The notes under the pieces are model-generated. The model made no database searches and was not told where the DNA came from. It was given only the letters and a program-made list of their open reading frames with translations. Source: Neurospora intermedia (lineage: Eukaryota > Ascomycota > Sordariomycetes > Sordariales > Sordariaceae). From it: a DNA stretch of 64,000 nucleotides. Positions 49,483 through 61,137 of this stretch are shown piece after piece. Numbering within the stretch: position 1 is the stretch's first letter; each line of letters starts with the position of its first letter. Both the position numbers and the translations under genes were made by a program. The stretch spans positions 1,302,001 to 1,366,000 of the forward strand of contig BTPP01000002.1 in the NCBI GenBank assembly GCA_037102815.1, given 5' to 3'.

Positions 49483-52400
49483 ATACCCGGCCCACGAATT
49501 CCCAAGTATATTACTCGCGTAGGTCCTATTCGGCTTAACCTCGACGAGATACTATTTAGAGTCGGCTATAGTAATCGTAGGGTGCCTCGTAATATACTTA
49601 ACTTACCGGAACCCCAAATACAATATTAAAAATCACCAAGTTATACCGACTCTTATACCGCACTATTTAATAATAATATAGCTATATTTAACGTAGAGGA
49701 GGACGATAATAGGGACGAGAATAGGGACGAGAGTAAGGATAAAAATAAAAGTAAATTTTATATTAACTACATTTCACGTATTTATTACTAACTTAATATA
49801 AGTGCTATTGACTAAAACAACATACTCCGAACCAAACTTATAGATTTAATAATCGATAGTAGAAACTACAATACCCTCCCCGCTAGATTCGACGAAGACT
49901 AACTACGACTTAATTTAAAGTATACTAAACGGGACTTCGATTAACAAAACGGACCTAACACTATCCCCTTTAATAAAGACTTTATCGATAAAAACTTTAT
50001 CGATATATAGGTAAATGAATAACAACCAGTTTTTACCGAAATTCCCAAGCCCGCCGAAGGCCGTATTATAGATATATTTACCTTAATCCACTACTATTAC
50101 GATCAGTACGTAGAACTTTCTACTTTTCAATTTACCTTAGGATTATACGCCTATACTAATCGTATATTTCGTAAATAATATATAACTCTATTATAAATAT
50201 TAGGTATATTACACGGCTAAGACAGGAAACCGATCCTAAATATTTAACAACTATTAAAATAAATTAGAACATTAAAAGGAAAGGTCGAAAAAAGGTTACC
50301 CTTATTAAATATACGGGCCACCAATATTCTATTGCAAGCAACTAAAATAAAGACCGACTCAGCCACTCGGAAGCGGGAAGAGGCAAAGTAAATGCAATAA
50401 TAGTAATAATGAAAAGCAATAGGCTCTGAATTTACCACGATCGAAGAGCCAGACGATCCAGATACAATCTTAGCACCATTGTATTTCATAGACCCCAAGT
50501 TATTATTTTAAGCATTCTTGAACTCTAATACCGCCGCTAAAATATATAAGGGTATAGCCCATTTTATTAACAACCTAATAGAATTACACTATATACTATA
50601 CTAATCGAGTTCAGTACGTACGATATTAGGCCAATATACGCATTTTATTAGCAATAATCGAGCAACTTCAGAAAACACGAGCAAAGCTATTTTCCCCTCC
50701 GACTTTATCTATTTTTAGTACCTTAACGATATTTATAATTCAAACTGCCCTTATCGGTTTTTAGAGGACTACCCAGACCATATATTGCATATTAGCCGTA
50801 TAAAGGCTGTAGGCGAGAATTATACTAGCGATTTCGTAGATTTTACTGGGGAGGTGACACTTATAGTGCAAGAATATTTAACGATCGAAGCTATTAATAA
50901 CGAATTTCCTAGTATTAAATTTAACGCACAGGTTAACAAGGAGTTTAAAAGCTACGAATTAGTATTACGCTTAGAGCAGGAACACTAAATCCCCCAATAC
51001 CTTACCGACAGCTTTGCACCGGTACAAGTAGATTATTTCGACAGCGATACATTAAATAACCCCAATCCACCAATCGAAACCTCGAAAAAGAAAAGAAAGA
51101 AACCTAGAAAGCTTTTTCGAAAGTATAGCACTATACCTAAAAATCCAAAAAAGAGGGGGCACTATTTAGTCAAGCGGGCCTTATAGAAGACTCGAGTACT
51201 AAAGAATATTAGAGGTAGTATAGAGCGGGAAGTAGGACCCGACGACAATACCGACCTTCTAAATAGGAAGATCATTCCTCTAATACTAATACCGCGCCTT
51301 CGTACCCAACTTAAATTCGAAATTTATAGTTATAAGATTTTCGAGTAGTACTAGGATAGAATCAACAACCCTATATTAAATATACTAAACTATCCAATTA
51401 TTACTTTCATTAACGGCTTCGGGGTATATTATAATATTCGTCGGTCTATTATCGGAATATATTAATTACTAACTTCCTTACTATTAGAAAATCGTTCTAA
51501 AAATACTAATATTTTCCCTATAGTACTTGGGCCGTATACGTCTAATTTTAAGGCCGTTATCAATACAATAGGCTATTTAATACCATTAGACTAGGGTATT
51601 ATAATAGATATTAAAGGCAAGCTAACGGTTGTATCCGTATTTATTATATATTATATTAGCGATATACCTTAATAAAATAAGAATATTAGTACTATTAGGT
51701 TTGTAGGCTTAAAGTTTTATCGTTTTTACTTTATTAGGCTAGATTATATTATTAATAAATAAGACGTTATTAAAAATTGGATATTAAATATTAATCGCTT
51801 TTACTATTAATACCTTCAAATGAAATACGAGGTCGATTATAATATCCGGAAAAAAGGGGATAAAACGGTATATTAAACCTAATAGGGTATAAATAAAATA
51901 CGGCTAGCTTTATTCGACCTTACACCGGCCTTAAATATTATTATAACCTAGCTACCCAATTCTACTTATTCGGAATTTAAAAGTATAGTAATATATATTT
52001 ACAAAATATTATTAAACGTATTTTTTATACTTACATCTCGCTTACAATACTATAGTATATTACAATATTGGCCGTTCCCCCCTAATTAGAGTACCCTACC
52101 GTTATTAAAATACTATTTAAGAAGTTATAAATTATTTACCTACGGGAAATAATTTATTATTACACCTCTTCTCTTCGAAGTATAGCTAGATAAGGACTAT
52201 ATTGATCTATACATTTAGGAGGTATAGAGGGAGCTACTAGCTAAAAAAAACCCCGACCCGAGTAATAATTATTATATTAAAGCTATATATAATATATTAA
52301 TTGTAATAGCTCGTAGTAATTCGGTATTAATAAGTACTAGGAATATATAGAAGTAGTATAAATAGTTGGACAATTTTATCCTTATTAGTAGATAGTGGTA

Positions 52401-54664
52401 TATAACAATGTGCCAGGCTACAGTCGAAGGTACTACTAGAAATCCTAGGGCAAATAAAGCATTTAAGACAAAGGTACGCCCAACTGAATTACTATTAGAA
52501 ATATCATCCAGACGGTTATTAATAGCTATATTCTAACGTTTAAGACGGCCGTCTATAGCCCAGTCCTAGTCTCAGCAATCGAGGGCTGTATTATTAATTG
52601 AACTTGGAAACGAGGTTAACAATATAATAATTAATAATAATAATAACGGCGACCAACATACCCCTATAGCCGAAGCAGCAGCCAGAGCGATTAGCTTACC
52701 CAAGCGTGCAAAAGAGTACATTAGAAAGGCGCTTCGTCCAAACGTCCATATTAGTATACATTACAACGATATTTACAAAGAATATAATCCCCCAATTCTA
52801 TTGAATATTTTGGCAGAAGAAAAGTATCACAAGTAAGTTGGTCCGCTAGTGCCCCTGAAAATTACAAGCCAAACAACAAGTCTTAGCGCTGGAAAATTCC
52901 AATGCCGCCCGCCGTATACCGTATACCTCTAGAATAAAAAAGAGTAACCCTCCCCGCACCCTATACCTTCCTACTGGCACCCTCCCCAACCCAGATATCG
53001 GCTGTCATGTAAATTATAGGGTTTTTAGCTGTAAATTTCTATACTTTCGATGGTCGGTAATATTTGTAGCTGGGTCACCCACTGCACCTGTAAATACGCC
53101 CTGTAGTCTATATTTATATACTAACCTCCGATAGCTTAGATAGTTCGTTAGATGAGCCAATTGAGAATATTTCGGTAGTTTCCTCTTTTTTTTTACCTCC
53201 TTTCGCTACCGGGCCCCCGCTGTACTTTCTCTTCCTAATATAAACCTAACTCCTCGTCTTCGTCCGTTAAAGGTATTAAGTAGAGGTACGTTGAGTGTAA
53301 ATGGGTGTAGTGTGGTGGGTGTAATTGGCTGTGTGGAAAAGAGTGAGAAAAATGACCAAGTTGGAGCAATGATGTGCAATATTGAAAAGACGAAATTTTG
53401 CGGGTAAAAACGGGATTTTCAATGTCAAGTGTCATCAGCTGGGCGGACCCATTTTTCTGGGTGGGGGAGGGTGCGGATAGGAAAGCATAGGGTGCGGGGA
53501 GGGTTACTCATAAAAAAGCCCGGCGCGTTACCGACGATCTCAATTAATTTAAACTAATAACAACAACTTCCAAACGCCTCAAAAAGATAGCCGAGACGAC
53601 GAATAGCCGAGATATCGAAAAGTTCATCCTACAATACGAGCGTATCGTCTATACGATCCATTTCGTTATACTAAATACTTTTACCCTATCCGACCCTACG
53701 TTAATACGCCAAATCAACAATCTGACTAAGTAGACGCCTAGTATTTTCGAGAAATTGCTATATTGAGAGGAGCAGATCAGAATTAGTCTTATAGATGGCC
53801 ATAGCCATAGCGACGGCGACGATAATAATAAATTCGATATCGACTATTCGGCGGATAATACGCATCTTCGCCCAGCAGTATCTAATAAATTCAAAGTCGA
53901 TATTATAAGGAAAATTCATTATTCTATTATAGCGGGTATTAACCGTAATACTAGCCAGCTATATTGTTTACCGCTAATATCTAAGTAAATACTAAATATA
54001 TTTCACTACGCCCTAATTCAAATATACAATATTAACTATAGTATACTATATATAATCTTCGGGCCTAGTATTATATAGTATAGTAATAGGGTATCGTTCT
54101 TAAACGAGTAAATTGTACTATTCCTATCCTATACCCTTATCCTTATCCTACAGTAGTAATTATAACTAATTAATACGTCCAATCGGTTAGAGTATACTAA
54201 ATTCCGGACGAACCCTACACAGGCGGTTATAGCGACGGACATAACGCCGGCTATCACATTACAATATCCAACATATATATTATACTATCACAGACAGAAC
54301 AAAAGCTAACTATTCGAATACTAAGGCCTTTAAACAATACACTTTTAATCTAGGAGACCATATCCGGTATAGAAATATAATCGATAGCTTCGGCCGTATA
54401 GACTATATTTTCGTATATAAATAAACCCGTATAAACGAACGTCGTATCTTCCTTATACTAATTAAGGTAGTAGTTACTAGATAGGCTATCTCCTATTTAA
54501 AAGTATTAATAATCGAGGATACCTATAAATCTATTATTATTAATCTTCTAACTCTATAGATAGACCGTATCTATATTATTAATATTTCGAAGCTTAAAGA
54601 CTGTAATAAGTGTAACCATTAGCCAATTTAGGCTTAGGTAAATTGGAATATTATTTTAATATAG
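49483..54664 (+). pseudogene. X4 T gene (beta type), intron holds MITE2
   Basis: The start is taken at 49483, where ATA precedes PGPRIPKYITRVGPIRL and aligns with the real ATG of X3. The longest open stretch is 50785-50988 (RIKAVGENYTSDFVDFTGEV). Further on are FINGFGVYYN (~51410, FIDGFG expected), LGPYTSNFKAVINTIGYLIP (~51530), SDIPQQNKN (~51660), LLEVQLDKDYID-type helices and an Ala/Arg-rich end EAAARAISLPKRAKEYIRKA. The intron donor GTAAGT is at 52833; exon 2 begins near 53560 with SKRLKKIAETTNSRDIE. The product ends VNWNIILI near 54664. It is ~1480 codons without the intron. It is the probable transposase of X. Family placement (CACTA- or KDZ-like) is from memory of motifs, not a search. 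Confidence 0.68.
52942..53509. mobile_element. MITE2, hAT-type, in the intron of X4 T
   Basis: It is 568 bp with 54-bp terminal inverted repeats (52942-52995 and 53456-53509) differing at six positions; outer bases are GAGTAACCCTCCCCGCACCC. A perfect 8-bp duplication ATAAAAAA lies at 52934-52941 and 53510-53517. It has no transposase and little RIP. A 66-codon minus-strand open frame inside (53235-53435) is probably chance or a remnant. It is unrelated in sequence to MITE1 but of the same type. Confidence 0.92.
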
Positions 54665-55622
54665 ATTATTAATAGTATTAATCTATTTAGTTTCGAGTCC
54701 CTATTTAACTTTAGTAATATATAATATAATAATAATTATTTAGGCTTCCAATAGGTAAATCTGCACCCAGGAACTTGGATTGTAGCTAATCTAATATATT
54801 CGTCTAAGCGAGCAGGTATTTACAATAAGTTCGGTCCTAATCTCCAACATCTCGTCTCATCTATTTTATTACTAGTCCGACCACTAATATTACTAACGTA
54901 CATAATAATTCATAGCGCCCAGTACCACTACACTAGATCAATTCTCTAGCATACAATATCAGAAGTCTAATAACTACTACATCTATAGGACAAAGTACTA
55001 GCACCTACGGCAACCAGGCATTACAAGCGCAGTACAGCGCAAATACATCACTTCGTCGTACTTCTCAATTAACTACTATATAGTATTTCAATAGACAAAC
55101 ATTCTATACATCGTCGCATCTTATTACCGGCGCGCAGCGCCGGCCGCCGGAATTGCAAGTACCGGCAATACGGGAGCCGGGCCGGGCAGCGGTACAATAC
55201 CGGAACCAGAGTAGGTCGTATACTAGGCGCTAAGTAGGCGGCAGGCGGGGTCTATTAGGCGGCAGCGTAGGGGTAAGTACATAGCTAGTAGGTCTGTAGA
55301 ATAATCCGCACAGTCCAGGACAGTACCAGCTGCACGGTCGCATGCACGTATCGATCGCGACTTCCTAACATATTTGGCGGGCGGGCGACTACCCGCCCTC
55401 GGGACCGAGTGCAAGTTCGCGCGAGCTCTTGCCCGAGACTACTGGTATTGGGTATAGGATTCTAATTACACTTGCCAAATAAGGGCTGAAGCTACGGTCC
55501 TAGGACGGTTCGCTCTAAGTAACCGTATCGAGTCGGTTTTTCACCGAGGTACCGGAAAGAGCTATAGACCGTCGAGGGACTGTCGTGCAACAGTATGTCT
55601 AGATAGGGGTCCGGCTGCTATG
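54665..55622. repeat. X4 right terminal region
   Basis: RIPped 3' flank runs to about 55120. From 55125 the sequence turns GC-rich and is not RIPped, with GCGCGCAGCGCCGGCCGCCG near 55133 shared with X3 and X5. ACGGTCCTAGGACGGTT (inner palindrome GTCCTAGGAC at 55497-55506), AACCGTAT and GACCGTCG motifs form the subterminal series before the end at 55622. The 63-codon minus frame at 55223-55414 looks accidental. Confidence 0.62.
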
Positions 55623-55639
55623 TATATATAGTAGTTATC

Positions 55640-57200
55640 AACTTTATTATTAATTTACTAAAAGTGTCCGTTAAAAATTCCCTATAGAAGATCCTTAATT
55701 ATAATACCTTCGATTTTCTAATACCTACTACTAACGTTATTTCTAAACGATTATTCCTTATCCCCGGTTATTCTACTTACTTCGTAAAAAAATGGGGTAC
55801 TATATTCGTATATTTATTAATCCTATCGGACTTGGGGCTACTGTTAGGGATTATTTCAGATTGTAATAGGAAATTTATATTTAATTTCTAATAGGAAATA
55901 TAGAAAGCCCTAGGGACTAAACTTCTTATAATAACCGTATACCATTTATAAGGACACGGGGCGTCTAAACGCAAAAATTAGACTATTGAAATTACTATTC
56001 CCTTTTATATTTTCGACTACTCTAATAATAACTAATTATCTTTACTACCGGCTCTCTAATAGAATTTCAATAGCGCTTACGTAGAAACTATTAAAATATT
56101 GCTTTATAAGTACCTATTCGGTTATAGACTATAGAAACCCTTTAAATTACTATACGATTTATCCTAAGAATATAACCTAGCTCTATATAATTATATCCGT
56201 AAAAAAGCCCGCTTCGCTATAGACTTCGCTATAATTAAGGTTAAATAGTTCTTAACCCTAGCTACTAATTAATAAATATTAAAATTGGTAATAAAGTTTT
56301 CCTAAAGCTATATTATAAGTATTACTTACGAGACTATCCGTCCTGGAAGTTTTCCTAGTAATATATCGGACACTTTAAAATAATTGAGAAGATTGGGTAA
56401 TTAGCGTTCAAATTAGAGCTTCCCCTTACTATAAAAGGGATTTACCCGGTTATTTCTATTAGCCACCTTAAGAAAACTCCTTATAAAGAAAACCCCTTCT
56501 AATATATTCCCCTACCTCCGGGTCTTATTGAAGATTTCTAAGAATACTCGTGATTAGAACTAGGTCTATAATATAAAGTAGAGAGGGTAGTAACGTATAA
56601 GGAATTGCGAGGAGGGAAAATGAAGTATTAAATTAAATAGAAAGGGTATAGTAATAAAAATAATAAATACTAAATAGAGGAGCAGTTTGAGAATGTTTTC
56701 CGCTTGGTAATTAAGTATTAGGATAAATAGGGCGGCTGTATGAGAAGGGATTCTAGTAAGAAGGGAATTAGTAAGAAGGCTATTCGGAAGAATATTCGAG
56801 GGAAGGATTAAGGTACTATTAAGGATAGTAGTCTTTTTATATATGAGCCGGGACTTATTACTAGATATATACGATTAGCTATAGAGTAGGGTACTAGATT
56901 AGTATATAGTTCGATTAAGCTATGCCTAGTACTACGGCCGGGGTACGCCTAGTACTACGGTCGGGTGCGAGCCAGCCGACTGCTATTAGCAGGCGGCTCG
57001 CGGGAAGTGGGACCCACCCCTACAAACTAGGGTAGATCCCTGCCCAGACTAGGGTCCTTGTATAAAAGGATCCCTAACTAGGGCGGCTATTGGCCGTTGG
57101 AACTTCCTTGTACATCTCGCTCTCTTACTTTAATATTATTAATTACATCAATGGATATTTGGAGTTTCTGAGCATCCCAGCGGACTGTAACATACTCTTA
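55640..57200 (+). mobile_element. Ty3/gypsy LTR retrotransposon fossil (3' part)
   Basis: The remnant is of the chromodomain-bearing Ty3/gypsy (Metaviridae) type. Parts recognised in order are the C-terminal half of integrase (about 55640-56520), a chromodomain region (about 56540-56720) and what looks like the 3' LTR (about 56880-57200). The LTR is less RIPped, has a TATAAAAGG box at ~57061, a 20-base direct repeat near 56925-56960 and a hairpin near 56967-57001. Gag, protease, reverse transcriptase and the 5' LTR are absent from here. It is broken in many places and heavily RIPped, hence old. Confidence 0.75.
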
Positions 57201-57258
57201 CTAGTGCTAACCTTATTAACTGTTTCGAATTGGGATTACCGCCGGCGGAGGGATGGCT

Positions 57259-59498
57259 TTAATTTCTAACTATTTTTTACCCTTTCCTTTCTCTTCCTCC
57301 CTTTCTTAATAGTAGGTTCCTTATTAGGGATTTATTAATTTTGAGGGAGTTCAATTATAATATGCTTTAGCCGCCCCCTAATCCTATTTACAATCTTAGG
57401 GTCCTTAATATGTAAATAAAGGTTATACTTATTCTATATATTATTAATTAAATTCGAAGAAGGGGGTACGGGGTAGAAATACGTATTATTAATAGCCGGG
57501 TATAATAGCAATAATAGATATTCTAACGGTTAAGCTGCTTTTTATTAATTAGCTTTTATAATATTATATAGTAGTAAGGAATATTATATTACCTTTAAAT
57601 AGTATAGTTACAGACCCCTAGATCTTTTGTTGGCCGCTTTCCTATATTTAAAGGTGATTTAGACTATATAGTACGTATCTAATAGCGAAGGAGATTAAAA
57701 TAATAGTAAGTAATTAGCTAGGGTAAATTACCTAGTATATGAAACCTAGGGCTAATAAACTCGCCTCGTATTTTAATATTCTAATTCGTAACCTCCCTTA
57801 ATTATTATTAACCTTCTCTTTTAATTATAGTATAAAAAGAATTGAAGCGAGTTATTAGATTATTTTTACTATTAATTAAGAACCTTTTGATACGGTAGTT
57901 CGTAGATTCGTTGGGGGAGGTAACTACGAAATAAAAATTTCAATATTGGGAGGTATAATAACGTACCTATTAATAGCAATAGGATAAATAGGTATGTTAT
58001 AAATATAGTAAGATTCTTTGTTAATTATTGAAGTTAGTAATTAATTGCCTTTATTATTGTAAGAATATAGCTTTCTTTAGTATAAATATAATTGTCTTTT
58101 AGAATTTAAAAAGCCTACAGTAAGTGTATTTAATAGCCTTTTGTAAATGTAGAGCCCCGGTAATATTATTCTCTTCTCTTACTATTCTAGCCATTTGGAG
58201 GACGGATTCGTCGGTTTAATTAAGATTAATAAATTTTTATTCATCTATATTAGAATTAGACTTAGACTCTATACTGTTGATTTACTTCTACTTCTTCTTA
58301 GTTTGAAGAAGAATATTGCGGTTAATATGAAATATATAAATTTATCATTGAGTATTTGGGAATATTAATAAGAGAGCTATTTTTAGTTGGGTATTAAAGT
58401 TAATAATAATAACCTCTGGTTTTATTGCGCTAGGTTTATCATTTAATTAATCAAAGATATTAATTAATTGATTAAACTGTTTAACCCTTTTATTATTAAT
58501 AAAGCTAAATATAGTTAAAAAGATAGAGTTAATATTCGTTATCCCGGCAATAATAGTAAGAGGGTAATTATATTTATTAACGCTATTAGTATTTAAGTAA
58601 ATTAGATAAAGGATAGAATATTATAGAAGGAATTATACTAATTGGTCTTATAAGTATTATTAATACCTAAGTACTTTAGATAGCGCTTTTATTATTCAAA
58701 ATAGGGTTATAAAGACTATATAATACTAAGTAGACGATTAGGGTCGTTTTAAGACTATTTAACGATATATGGGATATTAATTGTATGAAAATTTTTAATC
58801 AGAATTGTAGTAGCTTCGTAGTTACTATACTATATTTTTTTAATATGTTAGCGTTGGTTGTTAATTTCCTATTGAATATATATATAGCCTTTGAATTTGT
58901 ATTAAATAATAGTTAAAATATTTTGCGGTTTAATACCGGGCTAGTAAAATAATATAGTAATTCTTCTATATACCTTTGTATCTCTTTTATAGTATTGAGG
59001 GTAGGTAGACGTATATAGTAATAGTATATAATTGTACTTTTATTAATAAGGGTCGGTCGAAGGTCGGTATATTTATTTTTAAATATTTGCTTCGAGGGTA
59101 ATAGTTATTCCTATTTATTCGCAATTATACTTTCGATTTCTAGTCTTTTTAAATTTAACTTTAGAAGGACGGGGTTGATTATAGCGGTTATATATTAAAC
59201 GATAGTATTTTAGCTACCTCTTATAATAATTAGCTATTTATATACAATTAAGATTAATTTTATAATATTGTCCCTATGTATTTAGCGCCTCTTATACTTC
59301 CTTTCCTAAATTTATTAGTTAGGGTATAATATCTTCGGTCGTTGGGTTGGGTATTATAGATGGCCTATAGCTACTAGTATTTAAAGCTCTAGATTTATTA
59401 TTATTGCTATATTATCAAAATTGAGTCGTATTAGTAGAGGTAGTAATTAGAATCGGTGTAATAGTAAGCGGCGGCGAAGTAGAAATTTGCTCATTCAT
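57259..59498 (-). pseudogene. Mutator-like (MULE) transposase
   Basis: An ATG at 59496-59498 begins MNEQISTSPPLTITPILITT. The frame runs ~746 codons to TAA at 57259 with stops chiefly at Gln and Trp codons. The MULE core is visible: NKYNYPLTIIAGITNINSIF (~58540), a Ser-Phe-Ile-Asn segment, then KPEVIIINFNTQLKIALL (~58400; Asp expected where Asn now stands), FPNTQ and a downstream IYIFHINRNILLQTKKK-like RWHI/NKN block. The N-terminal third has Ser/Thr-rich and Lys-rich parts as in fungal FAR1-type transposases. Length is normal for the family. I could not identify terminal inverted repeats. Confidence 0.72.
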
Positions 59499-60279
59499 AC
59501 TCGTAGACTGCAAATTAGAATCGTTACTAATTTTAATAGCGGATATTCTATTAGAAAAGATTACCGTTAGTAGACGATTGGTAGAATTGCGGCGAATATA
59601 TTGATATTGAACTTGTATTAATAAAATTATTTTTAGTAGAATTATAGTCGTATATTAACTTGGATTAGCTACGTTGTAGGGAAATCGTACATTTTACGAT
59701 AGTTGTAAATTATTAAGTTTAATATATTCAGATCCAGACTTATTAGGGTTAAGGATAGTTGTAACACTACCCGCGTAGGGATATTGCAATGGGATTACTA
59801 CGCGGGTAGTGACACTGCCCCCGGATAAAAGTGATACTGCCCCCCGAGTAAGTTTCAATATGAAATATTGAGGTTGATTTTAAATGTAAGATATTAATAT
59901 TATATTGTATTAAAGAGGAGAGAGTTTGAAATTCGAGAGGTGGGGGGAGCTAACTTTTTATACCCTTTTAGTAGGGAGCCAACAAATACTAGAAATTTCC
60001 GTTGGTCTAACTAACGGTCGGGTTTATAGTAGGGTTAATAGCGAATAAATAGTATTATAATTACTTTATTAGTATTAAAAAATGGAAGGTAGTAGAATAA
60101 TTTAGAGTAGCGGTTGTTAATAGTAGTATTATACCTCCTTTAGTAGGGCCTATAAATGAGGAAGTAGTAAAGGGTAATAAGTAATTAAATATATTTTATT
60201 AATAATTGTATAAACGGGTATACAATCGTTTGAAGGTTGAAAGTTAACTAATATTAACAATTCTAAATGATTTTGAGTA
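59499..60279. other. Region upstream of MULE with a CACTACCC/ACTGCCCCC motif cluster
   Basis: At 59762-59835 are three direct and one inverted copy of GTRAYACTRCCC. The first and the inverted copy form a 14-bp perfect inverted repeat (CACTACCCGCGTAG) around an 18-20 base loop. It could be a MULE end or regulatory sites. The remainder (59840-60279) is RIPped. A short protein-like stretch at about 60080-60180 is too brief to assign. Confidence 0.45.
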
Positions 60280-61137
60280 CTTGGCTGGGGCTACCGGAGG
60301 GGGCTTGAAGGTTCGGACACCGTTGCCGAACCGCCATAGTCGCCCTTTCCCGTTCAGTAATAAAAAGTGGTTCGCGAACCGTTACTCGCCTGCAACCGTT
60401 CGCGAACCGTAGGTTTAAGTTATAAATGGCAGGTGTAAAGGAAGTCTATCGCCCAATCCAATATCCTGGTAGTCGACTACGAATTTATATTAAGTAGTTG
60501 CGACCGACAACCCGCCCGACCGTGCGACGGAAATTTCGTATATATAATTTTCAATTGTACTACCTATACTACAGTACTATACTTACCTACACCCACCCCC
60601 CTAGGGCGCCGCCGTCTATTTAGCGTACGGCCTACTATACTATTGTACTCCGACCCCTACACCCGGCGCCCGATACTATACTGCCCGGCGGCCGGCGCTG
60701 GCGCGCTGGCCCGGGATGCCCGATACGACTTACAATACAATATAGTATAATATAGTATAGTATAGGAATACAATAGAATTTACAATACAATTTACAATAC
60801 AATGCGATTTATAATGCGATTTATAATATAATACGATTTGTAATATAATTTACAATCGGATCCTAGTTATTAGGCTTCTTATACGTAGGACAATTGGTAT
60901 AATATAGAATAATAGTCTATATATTCATTTTTCGTACGGGTAAAGAGGGTTAGACCTTTGGATATACCGTCAAAGTAGTATAAAGTACTAGTAACAAAAG
61001 AGACGAAATAAATTATTAATATATTAATTAAATAGTATTTAAATATATAAAGACTATTATTAAATGTAACTAGACGTATAGAAATAGGGAATATACTTTT
61101 ACTACTTAAACTTAGGCAACTACTACCAACCTAGCCA
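60280..61137. repeat. X5 terminal region: GGTTCGCGAACC palindromes
   Basis: Two palindromes lie at 60369-60380 (GGTTCGCGAACC) and 60398-60407 (GTTCGCGAAC), comparable to GGTCCGCGGACC in X3. A GC block CCCGGCGGCCGGCGCTGGCG lies near 60683, shared with X3 and X4. 60280-60430 and 60560-60720 keep CA/TG. No gene is seen. Confidence 0.65.

Larger units (their letters stand above)
44528..55622. mobile_element. X4: complete beta-type X element (11,095 bp, includes MITE2)
   Basis: The left end is CTTAGCTGGGC at 44528, preceded by TA (44526-44527). The right end read inward is CATAGCAGCCGGACCCC at 55622, followed by TA (55623-55624). It holds QN on the minus strand and T on the plus strand. Subtracting MITE2 and its duplication leaves ~10.5 kb. 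The left flank is LINE3. The right flank is not, see findings. Confidence 0.83.

Noticed and set aside
53235-53435. 66-codon minus frame in MITE2 as a gene
   Set aside because: Short, inside a non-autonomous element, and without a recognisable domain.
55223-55414. 63-codon minus frame
   Set aside because: It lies in the GC-rich terminal region of X4. Such frames are expected by chance in GC-rich sequence.
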